From: Streptomyces sp. NBC_00273
GTDB lineage: Bacteria; Actinomycetota; Actinomycetes; Streptomycetales; Streptomycetaceae
NCBI RefSeq assembly: GCF_036178145.1
Contig: NZ_CP108067.1
Location: 8,261,001-8,325,000, forward strand
Length of the DNA stretch: 64,000 nucleotides
Reading direction: 5' to 3'
Below the pieces are notes generated by a model. That model searched no databases. It saw only the letters and a program-made list of their open reading frames with translations, and had not been told where the DNA came from. Of this stretch, positions 34,912 through 43,776 are shown in pieces. Numbering within the stretch: the first letter of the stretch is position 1; each line of letters starts with the position of its first letter. The position numbers were made by a program, and so were the translations under genes.

Positions 34912-34947
34912 CATCCTGTCAGGCGTCCTGTCGGGCATCCTGTCAGG
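34912..34947. repeat. Three tandem 12-bp repeats overlapping a gene end
   Basis: CATCCTGTCAGG, CGTCCTGTCGGG and CATCCTGTCAGG stand head to tail; first and third are identical. The array runs into the stop codon of the Lrp-type gene, and a related TGTCCTGTCCCG lies just before it. It looks like slippage-generated sequence in a short intergenic gap. Confidence 0.75.
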
Positions 34948-35422
34948 TTTTGTTGGCATTTCTGCCCACGGATTCGACCAGCGGCAGCAGCCGGTGCGGC
35001 ACCCGCTCGCGCAGCGCCACTTCCGTGCGGGTGCGGACCACGCCCGGGAGCTGGATCAGCCGCTGGATCACGTCCTCCAAGTGCCCGTTGTCCCGGGCCG
35101 CCACGCGGGTCAGCAGGTCCCCGCCGCCGGTGATCGAGAAGGCCTCGATGATCTCGGGCACGGCGGCCAGCGCGTCACCCACGTCGTCCAGATGGCCCTG
35201 GGTGACCTCGATGTGCACGAAGGCCAGCACGGGATGGCCCAGGGCGGCCGGGGAGAGCACCGGCCCGGTTCCGGTGATCACGCCCGTGCGCTCCAGCCGG
35301 TCCAGCCGCGCCTGTAGGGTGCCGCGCGCCACGCCCAGGATCCGGGCGTACTCGCGGACACTGGTGCGCGGCTGCTCGATCAGCAGGCGCAGGATTCTGG
35401 TGTCGAGCTCGTCCACCGCCAC
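34943..35422 (-). CDS. Lrp/AsnC-family regulator
   Basis: A 159-residue protein with an N-terminal helix-turn-helix (ELDTRILRLLIEQPRTSVRE, then ARILGVARGTLQARLDRLE) and a C-terminal RAM ligand-binding domain (VLAFVHIEVTQGHLDDVG, FSITGGGDLLTRVAARD). Such proteins sense amino acids and form octamers that wrap DNA. It may regulate the amino-acid permease gene 1.5 kb to the right or the divergent YoaK-type gene upstream; neither link is proven. Confidence 0.92.
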   Translation of the reverse strand: MAVDELDTRILRLLIEQPRTSVREYARILGVARGTLQARLDRLERTGVITGTGPVLSPAALGHPVLAFVHIEVTQGHLDDVGDALAAVPEIIEAFSITGGGDLLTRVAARDNGHLEDVIQRLIQLPGVVRTRTEVALRERVPHRLLPLVESVGRNANKT

Positions 35423-35447
35423 GCCCCGACTGTACCAATGGCCCCGT

Positions 35448-36209
35448 TCACCCCGGTCGTTCCCGGCCAGGGGCCCGGTCCGTGTGCAGCCCGGGCTGGT
35501 TCAGGTAGAGCAGGCCCACGACCAACACCGTCGCGGCGGCCGGCAGCAGCAGCCAGCCCACGGTCCAACCGGCCCGCAGCAGCAGTGCCCCGAGGAACCC
35601 GCCGGCGAACATCGCCAGGACGGAGAGGCCGCGCAGCCTCCAGCCGGCCGTTCCGAACCCGTAGGTGTTCTCCCGCCCCATGGACGAAGCACCCAGGAAG
35701 GCGGTCATGGACCGGGTGACCAGCGTCGTCGGTACGCCCGGCACGTTCGCCCGCATGATCGTGGTGTTGCGCAACCCCATCGCCAGGGCCAGCACCGCCG
35801 TCGTCGCCAGATGCCGCGGCGCCGGGGATCCGTACTGCGGCGCCAGCCCCCAGCCGATGCCCGCGGCGGCCAGGATCAGCCCCGCCTCGGCGATCAGGCC
35901 GATGACGAACCAGCGCCTCCCGCGGACCTCGGTCACGGACTCCAGATGCGACCCGCAGACCACCCCGACGACGAACGCGGCCAGGGAGACCCCCGGAGCG
36001 AGCGTCTCCAGCCTCCCCGCCCCGGCCGCGCCGAAGGCCAGGAACAGCACGTTGCCCGTTTGCATCGCCGTGAAGGCCGGCCCCAGCGCCAGTAGGCTCG
36101 CCGCCTCCACCATCCCGGTCACCCAGGTCAGTACGATCATCAGCGCGGGCATGCGCGGCGGGAGCAGCGGTGAACCGGCCGTCCGCCCGGCCTCCCGGGT
36201 CTCGTCCAT
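35448..36209 (-). CDS. YoaK/DUF1275-family membrane protein
   Basis: A 253-residue protein with six hydrophobic segments: LMIVLTWVTGMVEAASLL, AFTAMQTGNVLFLAFG (the conserved TGN motif), AAFVVGVVCGSHL, FVIGLIAEAGLILAAAGIGW, ATTAVLALAMGLRNT, then TLVTRSMTAFL and two more. This is the DUF1275 layout, of unknown transport function. ATG 36209 is preferred; a GTG seven codons earlier is possible. It diverges from the histidine phosphatase gene. Confidence 0.88.
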   Translation of the reverse strand: MDETREAGRTAGSPLLPPRMPALMIVLTWVTGMVEAASLLALGPAFTAMQTGNVLFLAFGAAGAGRLETLAPGVSLAAFVVGVVCGSHLESVTEVRGRRWFVIGLIAEAGLILAAAGIGWGLAPQYGSPAPRHLATTAVLALAMGLRNTTIMRANVPGVPTTLVTRSMTAFLGASSMGRENTYGFGTAGWRLRGLSVLAMFAGGFLGALLLRAGWTVGWLLLPAAATVLVVGLLYLNQPGLHTDRAPGRERPG

Positions 36210-36279
36210 CACGCCCGACAGTGACACGCCCACCCGGGTGCTCCGGCACCGACATGCCGGAGCGCATAGGGTCCCGAGG

Positions 36280-36873
36280 ATGAGTGACCTGTTGCTGGTG
36301 AGGCACGGCGAGACCGCCTGGAGCGCGAACGGGCGCCACACCGGGCGCACTGACCTTCCACTGACCGCACGAGGGGTCGAGGAGGCCATCTCACTGGCCC
36401 CCTTCTTCCGCGACCGGCAGCCGGCCCTGGTGCTGACCAGCCCGCTGCGCCGGGCCGTCGCCACCGCCGAGCTCGCCGGGCTCACCGGCGGCGAACCCGA
36501 CCCCGACCTGTACGAATGGGACTACGGCGGCTACGAGGGGATCACCACCGCGGAGATCCAGCAGACCACGCCGGACTGGTCCCTGTGGACCCACGGCGTG
36601 CTGCCCGGCGACGGCGACCATCCGGGGGAGAGCGCCGCCCAGGTGGGTGCCCGCGCCGACCGGGCCCTGGCCCGCGTCGCCCCCGTCCTCCGCGCGGACG
36701 GCGGCGACGTGGTGCTCGTCGCCCACGGCCACTTCCTGCGCGTCCTCACCGCCCGCTACCTGCGCCTGGAGCCCGAGCACGGCCGGCTGTTCCTGCTGCG
36801 CACCGGCACCGTCAGCGTGCTCTCCACGGAGCACGGCCTCCCGGTGATCGCGGGCTGGAACACCCGCCCCTGA
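36280..36873 (+). CDS. Histidine phosphatase family protein
   Basis: A 197-residue phosphoglycerate-mutase-like enzyme with the catalytic LLLVRHGETAWS (H9) near the start, TSPLRRAVATAEL, the acid/base Glu region (LYEWDYGGYEGITTAEI) and the second His in VVLVAHGHFLRVL. The RHG motif accepts the phosphate as phosphohistidine. The length fits the small CobC/PhoE-like branch; the substrate is unknown. The start MSDLLLVRH follows CGAGGATG. Confidence 0.92.
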   Translation: MSDLLLVRHGETAWSANGRHTGRTDLPLTARGVEEAISLAPFFRDRQPALVLTSPLRRAVATAELAGLTGGEPDPDLYEWDYGGYEGITTAEIQQTTPDWSLWTHGVLPGDGDHPGESAAQVGARADRALARVAPVLRADGGDVVLVAHGHFLRVLTARYLRLEPEHGRLFLLRTGTVSVLSTEHGLPVIAGWNTRP

Positions 36874-36959
36874 CCGACGCCCTGACCGAGGCCCGGCCCG
36901 GGGTCCGACCGGCACCGCCTCGCCTCGCGCGGCGGTGCCGACTGCGTGACCATTCGTAC

Positions 36960-38486
36960 ATGGGTCACGACTCGTACATGGACGACGGCGATGCGGGCGC
37001 CGGACCGGAGGGCAAGGACGCGAGGCTCAAGGCCAACGCGATCGGATTCCTCGACGCGCTCGTCATCGGCCTGAACTCCACCTCGCCCGCCTACTCCCTG
37101 GCCGCCGTCCTCGGGCCGATCGTCGCGCTGGTCGGGATCTACGCACCGGGCGTGATGCTGGCCTCCTTCGTCCCGATGCTGCTCATCGCCGCCGCCTTCT
37201 ACTACCTCAACAAGGTGGACCAGGACTGCGGGACGACCTTCTCGTGGGTCACCCGGGCCATGGGCCCGTGGGCCGGCTGGCTCGGTGGCTGGGCCATCGC
37301 CATGACCGGCGTCCTCGTCATCGGCTCACTGGCCGACGTCGCCGTGAACTTCGGCCTGCTCGCCTTCGGACTCGACAGCTGGGCCGCCAACGCCTGGATC
37401 CGACAGGGCCTCACCGTCGTGGTGATCCTCGCCATGACCGGCATCTGCGTCATCGGCACCGAGCTCTCGGCCCACCTCCAGGACATCCTCATCCTCGCCC
37501 AGGTCTTCTTCCTGCTGGCCTTCGCCGTGGTCGCCATCTACCGCGTCTACGCCGACACCAGCACCCTCGAATCGATCGAGCCCTCCCTCAGCTGGCTCAA
37601 CCCCTTCGGTGCAGGTGGCGCCGCGCTCACGGGCGGGCTGCTGCTCGGCGTGTTCATGTACTGGGGCTGGGAGTCCGCGGTCAACCTCACCGAGGAGGTG
37701 GAGAACTCGGCCACGGCACCCGGCAAGGCGGGCCTGTGGTCGACCGTGATCCTCCTGGTCACCTACCTGTCCGTGGGCTTCGCGGTCGTCGCCTACGCGG
37801 GCACTGTCTACCTCGCCGAGAACGCGGGCGAGGAGGAGGCCATCTTCGCGGTCCTCGCCCACGAGGTCATGGGCGGCTGGGACTGGGTGGTGCTCCTCGC
37901 CGTCTGCACCTCGGCGCTCGCCTCCACCCAGACCACGATCATCCCCGCCTCCCGCACCGCCCTGTCCATGGCCCGCCGGCACGCGCTGCCGCACGGGCTC
38001 GCCCACATCCACCCGCGGTTCCGCACCCCGGACGTGAGCACGTGGTGGGTGGCCGGCATCGCCATCGGCTGGTACCTGATCGTCAACCAGATCAGCGAGA
38101 ACGCGCTCCTCGACTCGCTCACCGCGCTCTCCCTGCTCATCGCCTTCTACTACGCGCTCACCGGTCTGGCCTGCGCCATCTACTACCGCCGCCACCTGTT
38201 CGAGAACCCGCACAACTTCTTCCTGATCGGCCTCGGCCCGGTGGTCGGAGCCGGCCTGCTGACCTGGCTGCTGGTGGAGTCGATCGGCGACATGTCCAAC
38301 CCGGAGAACTCCGCCAGCGGGGTCTCCTGGTTCGGGCTCGGTCCGCCCCTGGTCATCGGCATCGGCATCGCGCTCGTGGGCGTGGCCGTCATGTGCTTCT
38401 GGCGGGTCCAGGACGGCAGGTTCTGGCAGGAGCGCCGCGGCGTCGTCGACCCGGAACTCGTCCACGCAGGGAAGCACCAGTCCTAG
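36960..38486 (+). CDS. APC-superfamily amino-acid permease
   Basis: A 508-residue transporter with about twelve hydrophobic segments. The first helix carries the APC motif GLNSTSPAYSLAAVLGPIV, and the sixth to eighth helices include GVFMYWGWESAVNLTEEVEN, typical for amino-acid/polyamine antiporters. The N-terminal 20 residues contain a duplicated short element (the DNA TCGTACATGG occurs twice, giving ATG at 36960 and 36978), so either Met could be used. It is followed after nine bases by a universal stress protein gene and is probably cotranscribed with it. Confidence 0.9.
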   Translation: MGHDSYMDDGDAGAGPEGKDARLKANAIGFLDALVIGLNSTSPAYSLAAVLGPIVALVGIYAPGVMLASFVPMLLIAAAFYYLNKVDQDCGTTFSWVTRAMGPWAGWLGGWAIAMTGVLVIGSLADVAVNFGLLAFGLDSWAANAWIRQGLTVVVILAMTGICVIGTELSAHLQDILILAQVFFLLAFAVVAIYRVYADTSTLESIEPSLSWLNPFGAGGAALTGGLLLGVFMYWGWESAVNLTEEVENSATAPGKAGLWSTVILLVTYLSVGFAVVAYAGTVYLAENAGEEEAIFAVLAHEVMGGWDWVVLLAVCTSALASTQTTIIPASRTALSMARRHALPHGLAHIHPRFRTPDVSTWWVAGIAIGWYLIVNQISENALLDSLTALSLLIAFYYALTGLACAIYYRRHLFENPHNFFLIGLGPVVGAGLLTWLLVESIGDMSNPENSASGVSWFGLGPPLVIGIGIALVGVAVMCFWRVQDGRFWQERRGVVDPELVHAGKHQS

Positions 38487-38495
38487 GAGTCCCCG

Positions 38496-38921
38496 ATGTC
38501 CGTAGTCCTCGGATACGACGAATCTCCTGGCGCGGAACGGGCCCTGCAGGTGGCGCTGGAGGTGGCCACCGCCTTCGGCGAGCCCCTCGTCCTCGTCTAC
38601 GGTGCGGCCGCCCCGGGCCCCACCGGCGAGGAGTCCCGCGCGCACCGCGAAGCCGTCCGCCAGGCGGGCCGCAGCGCGCTCGCGCACGCCGTCGAGGCGG
38701 CCGACGCGGCCGGGGTGCCCTCCACGGTCGAGGTGGCCGACGAGAAGCCCGCGCAGGCCCTGCTGGAGTCCGCCGAGCGGCACCGGGCCCGCGTCATCAT
38801 CGTCGGCAGCTGGGGCGACAGCCCGATGCGCGGAGCGCTGCTCGGCTCCACCCCGCACAAGCTTCTGCACCTGTCGCCGATCCCGGTGCTGTGCGTACCG
38901 ACCGGGCCGGAGGGTGCCTGA
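38496..38921 (+). CDS. Universal stress protein (UspA) family
   Basis: A 141-residue UspA-fold protein: SVVLGYDESPGAERALQVAL at the start and the ATP-binding-type G-x2-G-x9-G-(S/T) loop at the end (IIVGSWGDSPMRGALLGSTP, then HLSPIPVLCVP). It directly follows the permease gene, and such pairs are common in actinobacteria, where the Usp domain may regulate the transporter by binding nucleotide. Confidence 0.92.
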   Translation: MSVVLGYDESPGAERALQVALEVATAFGEPLVLVYGAAAPGPTGEESRAHREAVRQAGRSALAHAVEAADAAGVPSTVEVADEKPAQALLESAERHRARVIIVGSWGDSPMRGALLGSTPHKLLHLSPIPVLCVPTGPEGA

Positions 38922-38956
38922 ACGGCCGTGGTGCGACCGGGGCGGGCACCCTCCGG
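38907..38956. terminator. Hairpin after the permease-Usp operon
   Basis: CCGGAGGGTGCC (38907-38918, across the end of the usp gene) pairs exactly with GGCACCCTCCGG (38945-38956) around a 26-nt loop. It lies between convergent genes at the left border of the biosynthetic cluster. Confidence 0.55.
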
Positions 38957-38970
38957 AACCGGCCCGCCCG

Positions 38971-40251
38971 TCAGGGCCCGGAGAGGGCGCTCTCGGCCTC
39001 GGCCTGCGCGGGGGCCCGGCGGCCCGCCTCCTTCCCGGCGCGCAACCGGGTCAGGGCCGGGCTGGTGATCGCCGTCGTCACCAGGGCCATTAGCACCAGC
39101 ATGGTGAACAGCTGCGACCCGATGACGCCGAGTTCCAGACCGACGTTGAGCACCACCAGCTCGGTCAGCCCCCGGCAGTTCATCAGGGCCCCGATCGACA
39201 GGGCCTCCCGCCACGATCTTCCACAGGCGCGCGCCGCACCCGCCGCGCCGCCCCACTTGCCGAGGAAGGCGACGAAGAGGATCGCGGCCGTCCACAGCCA
39301 CAGTTCGGGCGAGGCCGTCAGGCCCCCGATGTCCGTGCGCAGTCCCGTGTGCACGAAGAACAGGGGCAGCAGCACGGGCACCGTGAACGCGCGCAGCCGG
39401 GCCGCCGAAGCCTCGATGCGCTGCCCGGTGCGCGGGGTGACCACCCCGAACAGGAACGCCCCGAACAGCGCGTGCACGCCGATCAGGTCGGTGGCCAGCG
39501 CGGACAGGCTCAGCCCGCTGAAGAGCGCCACCAGCACCGCCGCGTCGCCGGCCCGGTCGGCGCGGGCCGACCAGCGGGCCAGCAGCGGTTTCACCGCGTA
39601 CAGCATGACCAGCGCGAAGGCCACGGCGAGGCCGGCCGTGGTGGCCGCCTCCATCGGGGACCCGGCCGTGGAGAGGGCCACCACCAGGGCCAGCAGGCAC
39701 CATGCGACGACGTCGTCCACGGCCGCGCAGGCCATGGCGAGCGCCCCGAGCGGAGTCCCGTACAGGCCCCGGTCGATGAGGATCCGGGCGAGGACCGGGA
39801 ACGCGGTGATGGCCATGGCCACGGCCATGAACAGGGTGAACGGCATGCGGCCCACCCCCTCGGGTGCGAACCCGCCGTACATCGCGACCGCCAGGAGCGC
39901 GCCCAGCCCCAGCGGCAGCAGCATGCCCGCCTGGCTCACCGCCACCGCGACCCGGGTGTGACCGCGCAGGCTCTTCAGGTCCAGCTCCAGCCCGACCAGG
40001 AACATGAAGGCGAGCAGCCCGAGCTGTCCGAGCACCGAGGTGTACGGCAGCACGGACGCCGGGAAGAGCGCGTGCTGGGCCTGCGGCCAGAGCCAGCCCA
40101 GCAACGAGGGCCCCAGCAGGATGCCGGTGGCGATCTCGCCCACCACGGGGGGCTGGCCGATCCGGCGGCAGACGGCGGCCCCCGCCTGGCTGGCCAGGAT
40201 CACCACCGGAACGGCGACCAGCAGGGCGGGCAGCGGGTCAACGGATGACAC
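38971..40251 (-). CDS. Cation:proton antiporter (CPA2 family)
   Basis: A 426-residue membrane protein with about twelve hydrophobic segments. The CPA2 core is visible: PPVVGEIATGILLGPSLLGW, FMFLVGLELDLKSL, AITAFPVLARIL and AAVDDVVAWCLLAL, the last with the DD pair of electrogenic antiporters. GTG 40251 is the better start: the in-frame ATG at 40263 is itself part of a TGGAGGT ribosome-binding site seven bases before the GTG. The gene overlaps the end of the flavin reductase gene by 14 bp, so it is cotranscribed with the halogenase arm. Antiporters of this type occur in several halogenated or glycopeptide antibiotic clusters, probably for export or ion balance. Confidence 0.9.
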   Translation of the reverse strand: MSSVDPLPALLVAVPVVILASQAGAAVCRRIGQPPVVGEIATGILLGPSLLGWLWPQAQHALFPASVLPYTSVLGQLGLLAFMFLVGLELDLKSLRGHTRVAVAVSQAGMLLPLGLGALLAVAMYGGFAPEGVGRMPFTLFMAVAMAITAFPVLARILIDRGLYGTPLGALAMACAAVDDVVAWCLLALVVALSTAGSPMEAATTAGLAVAFALVMLYAVKPLLARWSARADRAGDAAVLVALFSGLSLSALATDLIGVHALFGAFLFGVVTPRTGQRIEASAARLRAFTVPVLLPLFFVHTGLRTDIGGLTASPELWLWTAAILFVAFLGKWGGAAGAARACGRSWREALSIGALMNCRGLTELVVLNVGLELGVIGSQLFTMLVLMALVTTAITSPALTRLRAGKEAGRRAPAQAEAESALSGP

Positions 40252-40858
40252 GGGTACCTCCATCGGGTGTGGCGGGGCGCAGGGCCGTGGGCAGGTCGCG
40301 GTGCGCCGCCGGCTGCGGGGCGGCGGCCGCCGCGGACCAAGGGGCGTACCGGCGCAGCCCGTAGAGCAGGGGTTCCGGGTCGTCCCGTACGGTCACGCGG
40401 CGGACCTCGGCGAAGACGGCCGTGTGGTCCCCGAAGCCGACGGTTCTGACCACGGCGCAGTCCGCGACCGCGTGCGCGTCCGCGGTCAGGTGCGGTCCGC
40501 CCGCGCCCAGCGGCAGCCGCCACTCGACGTGGTCGAAACGGTCGGGCGCCCCGGAGGCGAACAGGTCCGAGGTACTGCGGGCCCGCTCGTGCAGCAGGTT
40601 GAGGGCGAAGTGGCCCTCGGCGAGCAGCACCGCCAGGGTCGGGCTCGCCGCCCGTACGCACACCACGAGGGTCGCCGGCTCGAGGGCCACGCTCGCGAGG
40701 GAGGTGCAGGTCAGGCCGTGCGGCACGGATTCGCCGTCCAGAGTGGTGACGACGGACACGCCGGTGGGGAAGGCTGCCATGAAGGGACGGAGGTCCGCCG
40801 GCTGGACCCCGGCCGACTCGTCCGGTGCGGCGGGATGGGGCACGGAGCGGTGGGGCAT
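40238..40858 (-). CDS. Flavin reductase (halogenase partner)
   Basis: A 206-residue HpaC/DIM6-type split-barrel flavin reductase: LRPFMAAFPTGVSVVTTLDG, then GLTCTSLASVALEPATLVVC, FALNLLHERAR, and a C-terminal GFGDHTAVFAEVRRV motif in which the conserved GD(H)xxxxGEV pattern can be recognised. It uses NAD(P)H to make FADH2, which diffuses to the tryptophan halogenase encoded just upstream. ATG 40858 follows CAGGAG; an in-frame codon 27 bases upstream lacks a site. An 84-bp gap with a hairpin separates it from the halogenase gene. Confidence 0.92.
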   Translation of the reverse strand: MPHRSVPHPAAPDESAGVQPADLRPFMAAFPTGVSVVTTLDGESVPHGLTCTSLASVALEPATLVVCVRAASPTLAVLLAEGHFALNLLHERARSTSDLFASGAPDRFDHVEWRLPLGAGGPHLTADAHAVADCAVVRTVGFGDHTAVFAEVRRVTVRDDPEPLLYGLRRYAPWSAAAAAPQPAAHRDLPTALRPATPDGGTRVIR

Positions 40859-40888
40859 GTCTGACTCCTGAGGTGGCTGAAGCAACTG

Positions 40889-40927
40889 CGGCCCGGCAGC
40901 CGGCGGGAGAGCCGTACTGCCGGGCCG
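40889..40927 (-). terminator. Intercistronic hairpin between halogenase and flavin reductase genes
   Basis: CGGCCCGGCAG (40889-40899) and CTGCCGGGCCG (40917-40927) form an 11-bp perfect stem with a 17-nt loop in the gap after the halogenase stop. It could partly terminate, or protect the halogenase message 3' end, giving more halogenase than reductase. Confidence 0.5.
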
Positions 40928-40942
40928 TGGGAGCGGTGGGCC

Positions 40943-42544
40943 TTACGCGCCGTGCAGCTGGCGCAGGTAGTCGTAGGCACTGGGCAGCGTCTCCAGCAGG
41001 TTCTGCTGCTGGCGCTTGACCGCGTCGAAGAGGGGTTCGGCAGCGGCCACCGAGTCCGGCCGGTGCGCCAGGGAGGGCAGCGGGGCGTCCGGCTCCAGGC
41101 CGAGGCCCGCGAAGATGCAGTAGTAGCTGCCGTTGGTCCAGAAGTTGCGGAACTCGGCCTCGAAGTTGCCGTAGTACGTCGACTCGTCGGTGATCGGCGA
41201 GTTGATGGGCAGGCCCGCCTTGTAGGCGGAGATCTTCTGCTGGATGTTGTCCGGGAGGACCAGCTTCTTGTTGGCCTGCCAGAACGGCGTGTCGTTGCGC
41301 GGGGCGTAGAAGAAGTGTGCCTGGATGAAGTCGCGGGTGTCGTCGAACATCACCTCGATCTCGTGGTTGAAGCTGTTGATCAGGCCGTCGTTGAAGGTCT
41401 TGTCCGGGAAGTGCTTGGCCAGCTGGTAGATCGCGGCGGTGATGAAGTAGATGCCGGTCGACTCCAGCGGCTCCAGGAAGCAGGAGGACAGGCCGATGCT
41501 GACGACGTTCTTCACCCACGCGCGGCGGTTGCGGCCGACGCGGAAGCGGATGTGGTTGAACTTCGTCTCCTCCACGTCCAGGCCCCACATGTCCGCGAAC
41601 TCGCGGGTGGCGGTGTCCTGGTCGGCGAACTTGCTGGAGTACACGTAGCCGGTGCCGAAGCGTCCCAGCATGGGGATCTTCCAGGCCCAGCCGGACGACA
41701 TGGCGATCGCCGAGGTGTACGGCTCCACACCGTTCGCCTCGTCGTCGTGCGGGACGGCGGTCGCGACCGCGCTGTCGCACAGCAGGTGGTCGCTCATGTC
41801 GATGAAGGGCTCCTGCATCGCCTGGTTGATCAGCAGGCCGCGGAAGCCCGAGCAGTCCACGAACAGGTCCGCGTCCAGGGCCAGTCCACCCTTGGTGTGC
41901 AGCGCGGTCACGTAGCCGCGCTCGTCCTGTTCGACCCGCACCATCTCGTCCTGTACGTGGTTCACGCCCTGCTTCTCGGTGCTGAACCGGCGCAGGTAGT
42001 CGGCCACCAGCTGGGCGTCGAAGTGCCAGGCGTACCGGGTGGCCGGCCGGCCGTCGAGCCAGCGCGGGGCCTTCATCGCGTCCATCACCGGGGGCTCGCG
42101 GAAGCAGGCGTAGTCGAACGGCTCGGTGGTGCGGCCCTCGTACTTGCGCTTGAACCAGTAGTGCGACAACGGGGTCTGGTCGTAGTCGGGGAGCAGTCCG
42201 AACGGGTGGTAGAAGTGGTCCGGACCGCCGCCCGGCAGCTCGCGGGCCGCCGACTCGCCCTGCCCGTCGGTCCGCCAGTTGACGAAGCGAACCGCCATCT
42301 TGAAGCTCGCGTTGCACTCCCGCATCCACTCGTCCTCGGCGATGCCCAGGTAGTCGAAGAAGGAACGCTGGAGGTTGGGCACGGTGGCCTCGCCGACGCC
42401 GATGCGCGGGATCGTCGGCGCTTCGAGCACGGTGATGTCGACCGTTCCCTGCAGCGCCTTTCCGAGGTATGCGGCGGTCATCCAGCCGGCCGTGCCGCCG
42501 CCCAGGATGACGACCTTCTGAAGCCGTGTGTCGCTGCTGGTCAT
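40943..42544 (-). CDS. FADH2-dependent tryptophan halogenase, probably 6-selective
   Basis: A 533-residue flavin-dependent halogenase closely like Thal, RebH and PrnA. GGGTAG (15-20) binds FAD; GWAWKIP (W286, W288) is the halogenase WxWxIP motif; K82 is the catalytic Lys of the chloramine/HOCl relay and E361 (in [11 protein letters not shown]) the second essential residue. It chlorinates free tryptophan using FADH2, O2 and chloride. At the five positions that I recall separating 6-halogenating Thal from 7-halogenating RebH, it has V55, V85, T363, G472 and S473: four Thal-like, one RebH-like. First gene of the leftward arm, 174 bp from the divergent SARP gene. ATG 42544 has a GAGGG site upstream. 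Confidence 0.93.
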   Translation of the reverse strand: MTSSDTRLQKVVILGGGTAGWMTAAYLGKALQGTVDITVLEAPTIPRIGVGEATVPNLQRSFFDYLGIAEDEWMRECNASFKMAVRFVNWRTDGQGESAARELPGGGPDHFYHPFGLLPDYDQTPLSHYWFKRKYEGRTTEPFDYACFREPPVMDAMKAPRWLDGRPATRYAWHFDAQLVADYLRRFSTEKQGVNHVQDEMVRVEQDERGYVTALHTKGGLALDADLFVDCSGFRGLLINQAMQEPFIDMSDHLLCDSAVATAVPHDDEANGVEPYTSAIAMSSGWAWKIPMLGRFGTGYVYSSKFADQDTATREFADMWGLDVEETKFNHIRFRVGRNRRAWVKNVVSIGLSSCFLEPLESTGIYFITAAIYQLAKHFPDKTFNDGLINSFNHEIEVMFDDTRDFIQAHFFYAPRNDTPFWQANKKLVLPDNIQQKISAYKAGLPINSPITDESTYYGNFEAEFRNFWTNGSYYCIFAGLGLEPDAPLPSLAHRPDSVAAAEPLFDAVKRQQQNLLETLPSAYDYLRQLHGA

Positions 42545-42604
42545 GAAACAGCCCTCATTTCGGATTCGGCGGTTCGGGTGGTCGTGCTCATCAGTGTCGA
42601 AAAA

Positions 42605-42660
42605 CGCCCTATTACCGCCCTACAGCGATCGGATCCAGCCGTTGTAGGGCCGTTGTAGAC
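42605..42660. promoter_or_regulatory. Paired SARP-type heptamer repeats between halogenase and SARP genes
   Basis: Plus strand: CCCTATT (42607-42613) and CCCTACA (42618-42624), start to start 11 bp. Minus strand: GTCTACA (42660-42654) and CCCTACA (42649-42643), again 11 bp. The inner copies form an 8-bp inverted repeat, GCCCTACA/TGTAGGGC, with an 18-nt spacer. Heptamer pairs on one DNA face at 11-bp spacing are the usual SARP binding pattern; one pair points to each divergent gene. The same element precedes the MFS gene. Confidence 0.75.
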
Positions 42661-42718
42661 CCCCCGGACACACTCCTCGCAGGCAGAGCGGCAGGCTGAA
42701 AACCACCGGGAGGACGCG

Positions 42719-43720
42719 ATGACCACCGCAGCGGACGGGACAGCGGGGCCGGCGGTACGGGTCCGCTTCCTGGGTGACTTCGAGCTGACCGTCAACGGAG
42801 CCCCCGTCCAGCGCTGGCGGGCCGGCAAGGCCCGTGGCCTGTTCCAGTACCTCGTGGTCCACCGCGGCCAAATGCTCACCCGCGACCGGCTCTACGCGTC
42901 CCTGTGGCCCGGCGCCGACGCCGCGGCGGGCAGCTCCTTGAAGGTCGCCGCCCACGCACTGCGCCGGGTGCTCGACGCCCACCCCGACCGCCCCGGCGAC
43001 TCGGGGATCCGGCTGGACTACCGGGACTTCGGCTACGTCCTGCACATCACCGGGCTGTGGTCCGACCTCGACCGCTTCCAGGAACTGGTGCACACCGGGC
43101 TGCGCGCCGCCGCGGCCGGCGACGCCCCGCTCGCCCGCACCCGGCTGCGGGCGGCGATCGACCTCTACGGCGGCGAGTTCCTGCGCGGCGAGAGCGCCGA
43201 CTGGGTCGTCGAACAGCGCGAGTACCTCAGGGCGCTCGCGCTACGGGCCCTGGGCGTGCTGCGCGCCGACGCCGAAGCCCGCGAGGACTTCGTGGAACTG
43301 ATCGAGACCTGCAAGCGCACGCTGGAGATCGACCGCCATCACGAGGAGACCTACCGCGCGCTGATGGCCGCACACGGCCGGCGCGGTGAACTCGCCTGCG
43401 TCCGGCGCTGGTACGAACTGTGCGCCCGCCGGATGCGCGACGAGTTGGGCGTGGCACCCGGCCACGAGACCCAGCGGCTGCTCGCCACCCTGATCCCGGC
43501 CGTGGCACGCGCCTTCGCCGCCTCCGCCCCCGTCTCCGCCGTGACCGGCGCCCCGCCCGCCACGGTCCGCGCGCTGCGTCCGGCCGCCCGCCGCACCGGG
43601 ACCCCCGCCTGGAGCCCGGACGCCCGTACGACCGTCCCGGCCCGCCCCGTGCGGCGGGCCAGGCCCGACAACCGGGCCGCGGCCGCCCTGGCCCGCGCGG
43701 CCGACCAGGCGACCGCGTGA
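42719..43720 (+). CDS. SARP-family cluster-situated activator
   Basis: A 333-residue protein. Residues 12-105 form the OmpR-like winged helix (VRFLGDFELTVNGAPVQRWR, KARGLFQYLVVHRGQMLTRD, SLWPGADAAAGSSLKVAAH) and 110-265 the bacterial transcriptional activation domain (DLDRFQELVHTGLRAA, YGGEFLRGESADWVVEQRE, YRALMAAHGRRGELACVRRW, LGVAPGHETQRL). The last 65 residues are Pro/Arg-rich and probably disordered. There is no ATPase domain, so it is a small SARP like ActII-ORF4 or DnrI. It should bind the 11-bp-spaced heptamers upstream and activate both arms. ATG 42719 follows GGGAGG. No TTA codon was noticed. Confidence 0.93.
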   Translation: MTTAADGTAGPAVRVRFLGDFELTVNGAPVQRWRAGKARGLFQYLVVHRGQMLTRDRLYASLWPGADAAAGSSLKVAAHALRRVLDAHPDRPGDSGIRLDYRDFGYVLHITGLWSDLDRFQELVHTGLRAAAAGDAPLARTRLRAAIDLYGGEFLRGESADWVVEQREYLRALALRALGVLRADAEAREDFVELIETCKRTLEIDRHHEETYRALMAAHGRRGELACVRRWYELCARRMRDELGVAPGHETQRLLATLIPAVARAFAASAPVSAVTGAPPATVRALRPAARRTGTPAWSPDARTTVPARPVRRARPDNRAAAALARAADQATA

Positions 43721-43776
43721 CACCGACCCAGCTGTTCAGCGAGCCCGTGATCCCGTGACCGAGTGAGGACCCCACC

